6,533 nucleotides of DNA from an uncultured Clostridia bacterium. GTDB taxonomy: Bacteria > Bacillota > Clostridia > Oscillospirales > Ruminococcaceae. Where the stretch lies: assembly GCA_945867255.1 (NCBI GenBank), contig CAMBHV010000080.1, positions 1-6,533 of the forward strand. The letters run 5' to 3'. The notes beneath the pieces were generated by a model. It did not search any database and was not told the DNA's origin. It saw only the letters and a program-made list of their open reading frames with translations. This document shows positions 1 through 5,390 of the stretch, one piece after another; the stretch's first letter is position 1, and each line of letters starts with the position of its first letter. The position numbers and the translations under genes were made by a program.

Positions 1-62
1 GCGAAGTATATGCGCATATCCTGTCTGCCGGGCCTTTTTCCTTCTTTCCTGTGCAGTAAAAA

Positions 63-69
63 AGGGGGG
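63..69 (+). promoter_or_regulatory. Ribosome binding site that decides a TTG start
   Basis: An A followed by six Gs ends seven bases before the TTG at 77. This is good Shine-Dalgarno spacing and the main reason for starting the first gene at that TTG. The reading frame has no stop upstream to the window edge, so the start rests on this site and on the expected family length. Confidence 0.6.
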
Positions 70-76
70 CCTTCTC

Positions 77-487
77 TTGACACTCCATGCTACGCGTAGA
101 GGTGCCGCCGTCACCGGCTTGTGGCTGGTGCTGGCTGGTGCTGCGCTGTTGTTTCTACTGATGCCCTTGGGATGGGGTGCCGCAATGACGGGTATATGGG
201 CTGTGATTGTGTTTGGCGGCCTGGTACCTCGTTTTTCTTCCGCGAGAATCTATGTAGGCCAGCATCATGTGTCTGCTCATTGGGGCATTCTGTTTCCGTC
301 TGTGCGGCGCTTTCCCCGCAGATTTGTTACGGGTGTTCATATTCTGGAAACTCCATTGTGCCGGCTTGCTGGTGTATGCGTCATCATGTTTTCCAGTTCC
401 GGTGCGTTTCTGATTCTGCCGGGCTTTCCCATCAAGCAAGCGCAGCTTGTTGCACATGCGCTTACCGTGGAGGAGGCCCTGCAATGA
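77..487 (+). CDS. Small membrane protein with one bacterial PH domain (YdbS-like)
   Basis: A 136-residue protein with two hydrophobic helices near the N-terminus (about residues 11-31 and 34-51), then a soluble domain of about 80 residues. That domain has the strand pattern of bacterial PH (bPH2/DUF304) domains: SARIYVGQHHVSAHWGIL, then a conserved-looking middle and a final helix. Helix pair plus PH domain, followed by a larger gene with the same unit repeated, is the arrangement of Bacillus YdbS/YdbT. The family is membrane-bound with the PH domain probably cytoplasmic; its biochemical role is not established. YdbS of Bacillus subtilis is of similar size. The TTG start keeps the first helix and has a G-rich ribosome binding site seven bases upstream; the first in-frame ATG (185) would cut into the helix pair. 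The stop overlaps the next gene, implying translational coupling. The frame is open upstream, so a longer protein entering from outside the window cannot be fully excluded. Confidence 0.72.
   Translation: MTLHATRRGAAVTGLWLVLAGAALLFLLMPLGWGAAMTGIWAVIVFGGLVPRFSSARIYVGQHHVSAHWGILFPSVRRFPRRFVTGVHILETPLCRLAGVCVIMFSSSGAFLILPGFPIKQAQLVAHALTVEEALQ
469..476 (+). promoter_or_regulatory. Internal ribosome binding site for the second gene
   Basis: GGAGGAGG lies inside the last codons of the first gene, seven bases before the ATG at 484. It supports 484 rather than the adjacent ATG at 487 (ten bases away). It also rules out the longer same-frame extension back to 121, which only shadows the first gene in another frame. 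Confidence 0.75.
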
Positions 488-1863
488 TGCCGCCAAAACG
501 CCCTCATCTGCTGGATTCGCTGCGCTTTTTCCGTTATGGCCTAGTACTTTGTCTTGTGCCTATGGTGCAGGCATTGTTTCGTTTTGATCTGGCCGGGCTT
601 TTCACTGCCTTACAGCAGGATGCCGTAATCCTGGCTGTATGCCTGATTCCTTCGTTGATTCTATGGTATGCCGCACGTATTTCTGTAACGCCACAAACCA
701 TATCCTTCCGTCAAGGAATCGGCTTTTGTGTGCAACAAACGTTTGCGCGCACCAGCATTACCGCCGTAGAGATAGAGCGGCCGCTGTATTGTCGTTTTCT
801 GGGTGCCGCACGGGTGAGGGTTTACTTTCGGGATTATACCGCACCTCGTAAACTGACCGTATATCTGACAAAACGGGACGCTTTCCTGTTAAGCGAAACA
901 CTCATGCCCGTCCGGCACCATTCTGGATTGTTCACCCCCGCCGGCTTCGAACGCCTTGCCCTTTCCATGCTTTCTGCCAATATTGTCACAACCTCTGTCT
1001 TTCTCTGGATGGGCGTAAAAAAGTTGAACGAATATTTTGAGCAAGATCTGGAACAGATTGCACTGGAACAATTCAGCCGTTTGGAAGTTCTGATCGAACA
1101 ACTTCTTCCCGCGGGAGCAGCTTTTCTGATCGCACTCATCTTTTGTCTTGCCAGCATCACATTTTGTTATTCCTTTTTTCACACATTTGGCTTTTCGTGT
1201 GGGCGTTCAGGCGGCGTGATCATCAGCCGGGGCGGTTTTTTTACAAAAATCGAACGGCGCATCCTTGCCTCTGACATCACCGCCTGCCATGTGCGGGTCA
1301 CGCTTATTGCAAGACTTCTGCGCCGCAGGCCTGTCTATCTGACAGCTGGCTGGTTCAGTGGCGGTGACATGCCGCTCCTTGTATACAAGGTGGGACGAGA
1401 GCATCTGGTTCAGGCTTTGGTGCCAAATTTCGTTCCTCCCCCAAAGGGGCTGGGAGACCCATCCGGCAAAAGCCTGAAGCAGTTCTTCTGGCAACCGGCT
1501 GTCGCTCTTGGCCTGTGCCTTGGTTTGTGCGGTGTGGCTTTGAACGTAATGCCCGGGCTTCTTGGCGTCCTTGCTTTACTTGCATTGTTGAGCGCAGGTT
1601 GTCTGCTTGTTTCAATGGAAGGCTTTTGGCAGGAGGGCATCGCTGAAAATCCCAATCGAACACTTTCCCTTGTGTACACGCGTTTTTTCACGCGGCATGA
1701 AGTTTGTGTACTGACACAAGACCGCAGCTTTGCCGTAAGGCAAAACCCATTTTCCGTGCGCCTTGGACGCAGCAATGTATTTGTGAGGCTTCCTGCACAT
1801 CGTTCTTTCCGAGTGCGCGGGGTACGCAAAGCCCGTGCTGATACCTTAAGCTGGTCTCCATAA
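484..1863 (+). CDS. Membrane protein with three bacterial PH-domain repeats (YdbT-like)
   Basis: A 459-residue protein built from three repeats of a hydrophobic helix pair followed by a PH-like domain. The helix pairs are at about residues 18-34/45-65, 158-178/207-236 and 338-356/359-378. The PH-like parts follow at about 66-150, 237-320 and 379-455, and each opens with a similar strand-turn pattern (ISVTPQTISFRQGIGF; GGVIISRGGFFTKIERR). This is the layout of YdbT, the partner of YdbS. Bacillus YdbT is slightly longer (about 490 residues). The start ATG overlaps the previous stop as ATGA, with its own ribosome binding site, so the two proteins are probably made together and may form one membrane complex. 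The protein is rich in Arg in the PH-like parts and ends in a basic tail. Function is unknown; the family has been discussed in an envelope or bacteriocin-tolerance setting, which the sequence alone cannot confirm. Confidence 0.78.
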   Translation: MMPPKRPHLLDSLRFFRYGLVLCLVPMVQALFRFDLAGLFTALQQDAVILAVCLIPSLILWYAARISVTPQTISFRQGIGFCVQQTFARTSITAVEIERPLYCRFLGAARVRVYFRDYTAPRKLTVYLTKRDAFLLSETLMPVRHHSGLFTPAGFERLALSMLSANIVTTSVFLWMGVKKLNEYFEQDLEQIALEQFSRLEVLIEQLLPAGAAFLIALIFCLASITFCYSFFHTFGFSCGRSGGVIISRGGFFTKIERRILASDITACHVRVTLIARLLRRRPVYLTAGWFSGGDMPLLVYKVGREHLVQALVPNFVPPPKGLGDPSGKSLKQFFWQPAVALGLCLGLCGVALNVMPGLLGVLALLALLSAGCLLVSMEGFWQEGIAENPNRTLSLVYTRFFTRHEVCVLTQDRSFAVRQNPFSVRLGRSNVFVRLPAHRSFRVRGVRKARADTLSWSP

Positions 1864-1895
1864 TTTCTATCCGTTTCAAACAAAGGAGTTTTCGC

Positions 1896-2552
1896 ATGTA
1901 TTCCGCTGTAATTTTTGATTTAGATGGCACGCTTCTCAACACGTTGACCGACCTTGCAAATGCAGGTAACCATACTCTGGAAGTTCTTGGGTTTCCTTCC
2001 CATTCCGTTGACTCCTATCGATACATGGTAGGGAATGGCATTCCGAAACTCATCGAACGCATGCTCCCCGAAGGACAGAAAGGGCCTGCTACCCAACAGA
2101 CAGCACTTTCTATTTTTCTACATTATTATGAAGTTCATAAAGAGGATACCACCGCACCATATCCCAATATCGTGCCCATGTTGCAACAATTAAAAGCAGC
2201 TGGGCTTAAGCTTGGCATCGTATCCAACAAGGAAGATTCTCTTTCCCGGCAAGTGGCCGCGCATTATTTCCCCAATCTATTTGATGCCGTAGCCGGCCAT
2301 GTGCTGGGCACTCCCACAAAGCCTGACCCCACCCATGTGAATCAACTGATTGCACAGTTTGGCCTTTCACCCAGCCAGGTTCTGTATGTGGGAGACAGCA
2401 ATGTGGATATTCAGACAGCGCACAATGCCCATGTGGATGGGTGCGGTGTTCTGTGGGGATTTCGTACGGAAGAAGAGCTGCGCGCGCAGGGCGCCGAATA
2501 TCTGGTACACACCCCACAGCAGTTGGCTTCCCTTGTATTGGGCCAGTGTTAA
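1896..2552 (+). CDS. HAD-superfamily phosphatase, phosphoglycolate phosphatase-like
   Basis: A 218-residue cytoplasmic hydrolase with all four HAD motifs. Motif I is FDLDGT with nucleophile D8 and acid/base D10; motif II is IVSNKE with S110; motif III is K142 in GTPTKPDP; motif IV is VGDSNVD with the Mg2+-binding acids D167 and D171. Residues of about 15-80 form the helical C1 cap of subfamily IA. Length and the C-terminal pattern (GVLWGFRTEEEL then a PQQL ending) match Gph/PpaX-type enzymes that remove phosphate from phosphoglycolate, pyrophosphate or small sugar phosphates. The substrate cannot be told from sequence: beta-phosphoglucomutase relatives share the fold. AAAGGAG (1882-1888) is seven bases before the ATG. 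The gap to the previous stop is only 32 bases, so it is probably the last gene of the PH-domain operon, though a functional link to those proteins is not evident. A hairpin follows closely. Confidence 0.9.
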   Translation: MYSAVIFDLDGTLLNTLTDLANAGNHTLEVLGFPSHSVDSYRYMVGNGIPKLIERMLPEGQKGPATQQTALSIFLHYYEVHKEDTTAPYPNIVPMLQQLKAAGLKLGIVSNKEDSLSRQVAAHYFPNLFDAVAGHVLGTPTKPDPTHVNQLIAQFGLSPSQVLYVGDSNVDIQTAHNAHVDGCGVLWGFRTEEELRAQGAEYLVHTPQQLASLVLGQC

Positions 2553-2582
2553 ATAGTTTTTCAACAAACCAATCTATCGACG

Positions 2583-2617
2583 CCGGCATCTCATCTTGCA
2601 TGAGATGCCGGTATTTA
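2583..2617 (+). terminator. Rho-independent terminator after the phosphatase gene
   Basis: A perfect 12-bp stem (CCGGCATCTCAT with ATGAGATGCCGG) closes a five-base loop at 2595-2599 and is followed by TATTTATCTTGTT. The stem lies 30 bases after the phosphatase stop. The T-tract is interrupted, so termination may be less than complete. Confidence 0.8.
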
Positions 2618-2650
2618 TCTTGTTACACACTTTTCATCCATTTGTGTTAC

Positions 2651-2679
2651 CTGGCAAGGGCGGACCACAAATTTAATAT
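2651..2679 (+). promoter_or_regulatory. Candidate promoter of the MarR-MATE operon
   Basis: CTGGCA (2651-2656, four of six matches to the -35 consensus) and TAATAT (2674-2679) are separated by 17 bases. Transcription would begin near 2686, leaving a leader of about 40 bases with the ribosome binding site AAAGGAG at 2711-2717. A second possible pair, TTGCGT (2679) and TATTGT (2702), would start transcription on top of the ribosome binding site and is less likely. Confidence 0.45.
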
Positions 2680-2693
2680 TGCGTGCGCACGCA
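2680..2693 (+). promoter_or_regulatory. Perfect 14-bp palindrome, candidate MarR operator
   Basis: TGCGTGCGCACGCA equals its own reverse complement. It abuts the candidate -10 box and covers the expected transcription start, 35 bases before the regulator's start codon. A dimeric MarR protein bound here would block transcription of its own operon, the usual arrangement for the family. That this is the binding site is inference; it is GC-rich within an otherwise AT-rich leader. Confidence 0.5.
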
Positions 2694-2727
2694 TTTTGAT
2701 GTATTGTAAAAAAGGAGATGATATATC

Positions 2728-3177
2728 GTGAAATTGTTAAAATGGCTTTCTGTTGCAGATCGTTTTTCTAAAATTTACCTAGATGAACAACTTGCTCCGT
2801 TCGGGCTCAACAGCAGCCAGCATATGTATCTTTTAAAAATTTGTCACCATCCCGGCATTTTACAGGACGCTTTGGTGAATAGCTTTTATGTGCATCCCAG
2901 TAATGTTGTGCGCACGGTGTCCGCACTGGAAAAGAGCGGTTTTTTAACGCGTGTGCCCTATGAAAAGGACAAACGGACATGGCGCTTGTTTCCCACACAA
3001 AAAGCCCTGAATATCGCAGATAACGTGCAAACTGCCTGCGAAAAAGCAGAGGAAATCCTTGTAACCGGGCTGGATGATGTTCAGTGCAGTGCCTTTGAAA
3101 GTACTCTACTTCATATCGGCAAGCAAATAGCAGAACACACAGGCACAACAAGAGTGGGAGATGAGTTCGATGAATGA
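2728..3177 (+). CDS. MarR-family transcriptional regulator
   Basis: A 149-residue one-component DNA-binding protein. Helices at both ends would make the dimer interface. The winged helix-turn-helix spans about residues 30-92: the recognition helix is in HPSNVVRTVSALEKSGFL (56-73), and the wing carries the family's D-x-R motif as D81-K82-R83 before the strand TWRLFPT. No cluster of Cys residues suggests a redox sensor of OhrR type; C39 and three others (in the C-terminal part) are scattered. The start is GTG, with AAAGGAG ending ten bases upstream; a nearer ATG at 2718 is out of frame. The last codons overlap the MATE transporter gene, so the pair is co-transcribed and probably translationally coupled. 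By analogy with MepR-MepA of Staphylococcus aureus, it likely represses itself and the pump until a ligand binds. The ligand is unknown. Confidence 0.9.
   Translation: MKLLKWLSVADRFSKIYLDEQLAPFGLNSSQHMYLLKICHHPGILQDALVNSFYVHPSNVVRTVSALEKSGFLTRVPYEKDKRTWRLFPTQKALNIADNVQTACEKAEEILVTGLDDVQCSAFESTLLHIGKQIAEHTGTTRVGDEFDE
3156..3160 (+). promoter_or_regulatory. Ribosome binding site that decides the MATE start
   Basis: GGGAG directly touches an ATG at 3161, leaving no spacer, but is nine bases before a second in-frame ATG at 3170. The second ATG is therefore the better start; the difference is three residues. Confidence 0.6.
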
Positions 3178-4546
3178 AAACCCATTGGGCACACAGAGCA
3201 TCTCTACCCTTCTCAAAAAATTTGCTGTTCCAAGTATAACAGCTACACTGGTTGCATCTCTGTACAATATTGTAGATCAAATCTTTATCGGGCAGGGCGT
3301 TGGTTATTTGGGAAATGCCGCTACAAATGTATCCTACCCTTTGTCTACAATCTGTCTGGCGCTTTCTCTTTTACTCGGGGTAGGCAGTGCTTCCCGATTT
3401 TCGCTTTGCCTTGGAAGAAAAGAATTTCAACATGCTGCACGAATCGCCGCAGGTGGGGTTGTCTTGATGGCAGCTGCAGGTACCCTTTACTTGATAATTG
3501 GAGAAACTTTTTTGATTCCGCTGCTTCGCATCTTTGGGGCAACGAAGGAAGTGCTGCCCTTTGCCCGGCAATATGCGGGCATAACGCTGCTGGGTATGCC
3601 ACTTCTGATTTTGACCAATGGAATCAGTAACCTGATTCGCGCTGACGGGAACCCTCGTTATTCCATGATCTGTATGGTAGCTGGCGCCATTGTGAATACA
3701 TTGCTTGATCCTTTGTTCATTTTTGCCTTTCATTGGGGTGTGTTTGGTGCAGCACTTGCCACTGTACTGGGACAGGTGTTATCTTTTTTCTTAGCCGTGC
3801 GGTACCTTCGGTATTTTCGCACCGTTACCTTTACAAGGGAACACTTTCATATTGATATAAAAGATAGCTTTCTTACCTGTTACATGGGTATCAGCAGCTG
3901 CATGAATCAGCTTGCCATCACACTGGTTCAGATTATACTGAATCATTCTCTTACCTATTACGGCGCATTATCTGTTTACGGAGAAGATATCCCGCTCGCA
4001 GCGTGTGGGATCGTAATGAAAACCAATGCCATTCTACTTTCTATCATTGTCGGCATCTCCCAAGGTGTGCAACCCATCATTGGATTTAACTTTGGTGCAC
4101 AGAAATACGACCGGGTTCGTCAAGCATTTCGCTTGGCTATCAAGTGGAATCTAGTCGTTTCCATCGTTGGCTTTTTGCTGTTTCAATTTTGCCCTGGGGC
4201 AATCATTTCCCTATTCGGCAACGGCGATCCGCTTTATTTTGAGTTTTCCATTCTGTTTATGCGCACATTCCTGTTTATGGTTTCTATAAATGGCGTGCAA
4301 CTTCTCTCCTCCAACTTTTTCACTGCGATCGGGCAGGCACCCAAGGGGCTTTTCCTTTCACTGACAAGGCAGGTATTCTTTTTGATCCCTCTCATTTTGA
4401 TTCTACCGTTACGTCTGGGAATTTTTGGTGTTTTACTGGCAGGCCCTATTGCAGATTTGGTTGCATTTCTTGTCTCTGTAATCTTGGTAACACATCAATT
4501 TCGCAATATGAAAACGGCTTCTCCTGCATGCGTACATGCACCATGA
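3170..4546 (+). CDS. MATE-family multidrug efflux transporter (MepA-like)
   Basis: A 458-residue, strongly hydrophobic protein of the normal length for MATE exporters, with about twelve membrane helices in two homologous halves. Typical family signatures are visible: LYNIVDQIFIG in the first helix (residues 31-41, with the acidic D36), GVGSAS and LGRKE in the N-half (from residue 70), IRADGNP after the fourth helix region, and GVQPIIGFNFGAQKYD in the C-half (299-314). MATE proteins export drugs, dyes or metabolites across the cytoplasmic membrane in exchange for H+ or Na+; which ion is used here cannot be told. It overlaps the MarR gene by eight bases and is the only other gene of that operon, which points to inducible efflux. 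The start at 3170 is chosen by ribosome binding site spacing; 3161 is possible. The short tail after the last helix is unremarkable. Substrate range is not predictable from sequence. Confidence 0.92.
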   Translation: MNENPLGTQSISTLLKKFAVPSITATLVASLYNIVDQIFIGQGVGYLGNAATNVSYPLSTICLALSLLLGVGSASRFSLCLGRKEFQHAARIAAGGVVLMAAAGTLYLIIGETFLIPLLRIFGATKEVLPFARQYAGITLLGMPLLILTNGISNLIRADGNPRYSMICMVAGAIVNTLLDPLFIFAFHWGVFGAALATVLGQVLSFFLAVRYLRYFRTVTFTREHFHIDIKDSFLTCYMGISSCMNQLAITLVQIILNHSLTYYGALSVYGEDIPLAACGIVMKTNAILLSIIVGISQGVQPIIGFNFGAQKYDRVRQAFRLAIKWNLVVSIVGFLLFQFCPGAIISLFGNGDPLYFEFSILFMRTFLFMVSINGVQLLSSNFFTAIGQAPKGLFLSLTRQVFFLIPLILILPLRLGIFGVLLAGPIADLVAFLVSVILVTHQFRNMKTASPACVHAP

Positions 4547-4599
4547 AAAATGGCTAGCATTCCTGGTCCTGATTCAGGTGTTTTCTTCGCTGCACATAA

Positions 4600-4629
4600 A
4601 AACCGGCAGCCCCAACAGGCTGCCGGTTT
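4600..4629 (+). terminator. Strong hairpin after the MATE gene, likely terminator
   Basis: A perfect 12-bp stem (AAACCGGCAGCC with GGCTGCCGGTTT) closes a six-base loop at 4612-4617, 53 bases after the MATE stop. On the + strand only TTT follows the GC-rich part before CAGT. On the - strand the same hairpin is followed by five Ts. It is thus a better terminator in the reverse direction, although no - strand gene is seen here. It most likely ends the MarR-MATE transcript. Confidence 0.7.
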
Positions 4630-4717
4630 CAGTATATCGCCACCCTCCTCCCCTTCCTTTGTGTACCGTTTGGCACAGTATTTCGCGTTGATTTTTTCTT
4701 AAATAGTTTGATGCCTA

Positions 4718-4746
4718 TTGATTTTCTGAACAAATCGAGATACACT
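4718..4746 (+). promoter_or_regulatory. Candidate promoter of the TetR-oxidoreductase operon
   Basis: TTGATT (4718-4723) and TACACT (4741-4746) are 17 bases apart, each with four of six consensus matches. The surrounding 4680-4770 stretch is AT-rich. An alternative -10 is TATAAC at 4754-4759, but it lacks a recognisable -35 box. Weak evidence, resting mainly on position. Confidence 0.3.
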
Positions 4747-4751
4747 AATTT

Positions 4752-4771
4752 TATATAACACATGTTATTTA
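4752..4771 (+). promoter_or_regulatory. Inverted repeat, candidate TetR operator
   Basis: ATAACA (4755-4760) and TGTTAT (4763-4768) form six-base arms around a CA centre. Outer bases at 4752-4753 and 4770-4771 also pair, with one mismatch between. It lies just before the ribosome binding site AGGAGG (4774-4779) and over the expected transcription start, where an autoregulating TetR protein usually binds. Binding itself is inference. Confidence 0.45.
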
Positions 4772-4784
4772 TCAGGAGGCCGCC

Positions 4785-5375
4785 ATGCCGCCGAAAAAAA
4801 AGATCCAAAAAAATGATATTCTGGCAGCTGCTACGCAAACGATTCGAAAAAAAGGCACTGCCGCATTGACCGTACGAAACATCGCGGCCGAACTGAATTG
4901 TTCCACGCAACCGCTTTATTCCGAATTCCAAAATCTTGAACAGTTGCGCCAGGAACTTGTCGTTTATATTCGAGATCATTACCTTCGCGTACAGTGCAGC
5001 AATTATAAAGAATTTGCGCGCTGGTTTTTACGCTTTGCCGGAGAAGAGCCGGAATTATTCCGGTTCATTTATTTAAGGCCTCGGGCACCTGAGGAAAGGC
5101 TTCTGGACGACGCAAACTGCGAACAAACTGTGCACCAGTTGGCACGCAGCCTGGAAATGGAACGTGCGCAGGCATGGCAGATGCATCAAAGAATGCAGTA
5201 TCATTGCTATGGCCTTGGGGTGATGATCGCAACCGGCTATCGCCGAATAAGCCAGCAGGAAATTGATGACGAGCTGACAGAATTTTATTGTATCATGCTG
5301 CGTCATTATAAACAGATCGCTACAGATCAGGAGCTTGCATACTGGTTGCACCGCTCCAGAAATCTGATGTCATGA
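4785..5375 (+). CDS. TetR/AcrR-family transcriptional regulator
   Basis: A 196-residue one-component regulator of normal TetR length. The N-terminal DNA-binding domain spans about residues 8-55: a first helix (NDILAAATQTIRKKG), then the helix-turn-helix LTVRNIAAELNCSTQPLYSEF at 28-48, with the usual Y45 and F48 at the end of the recognition helix. A basic stretch, PPKKK, precedes it. Residues from about 60 on are a helical ligand and dimer domain with many aromatic residues and no family-specific signature I recognise. AGGAGG is five bases before the ATG. The stop is 15 bases before the FAD oxidoreductase start, so the two are almost certainly one operon and the enzyme or its substrate pathway is the likely regulated target. 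A palindrome in the leader suggests autorepression. The inducer is unknown. Confidence 0.9.
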   Translation: MPPKKKIQKNDILAAATQTIRKKGTAALTVRNIAAELNCSTQPLYSEFQNLEQLRQELVVYIRDHYLRVQCSNYKEFARWFLRFAGEEPELFRFIYLRPRAPEERLLDDANCEQTVHQLARSLEMERAQAWQMHQRMQYHCYGLGVMIATGYRRISQQEIDDELTEFYCIMLRHYKQIATDQELAYWLHRSRNLMS

Positions 5376-5390
5376 TTTGGGAGGTACCAT

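Noticed and set aside
8..19. Perfect 12-bp palindrome ATATGCGCATAT
   Set aside because: One or two perfect 12-mers are expected by chance in a window of this size. It lies in possible upstream coding sequence with no clear promoter around it.
33..65. Possible hairpin pairing CCTTTTT with AAAAAGG, which could mask the first ribosome binding site
   Set aside because: Only seven mostly A-T pairs around a 19-base loop; too weak to call a regulatory structure.
121..483. Long in-frame extension upstream of the second PH-domain gene (start at GTG 121)
   Set aside because: It overlaps the first gene entirely in another frame, its translation is Cys-rich and unlike a protein family, and a strong ribosome binding site supports the start at 484.
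4525..4578. Several short inverted repeats at the end of the MATE gene and just after it (TGCATG/CATGCA, CCAT/ATGG, CCTG/CAGG)
   Set aside because: Arms of four to six bases, no T-tract of note, and a far stronger hairpin lies at 4600-4629.
4629..4979. Reverse-strand open frame of 116 codons across the tetR leader and start
   Set aside because: It lies opposite the TetR DNA-binding domain and the promoter region, has no convincing ribosome binding site noted, and its translation resembles no family I know.
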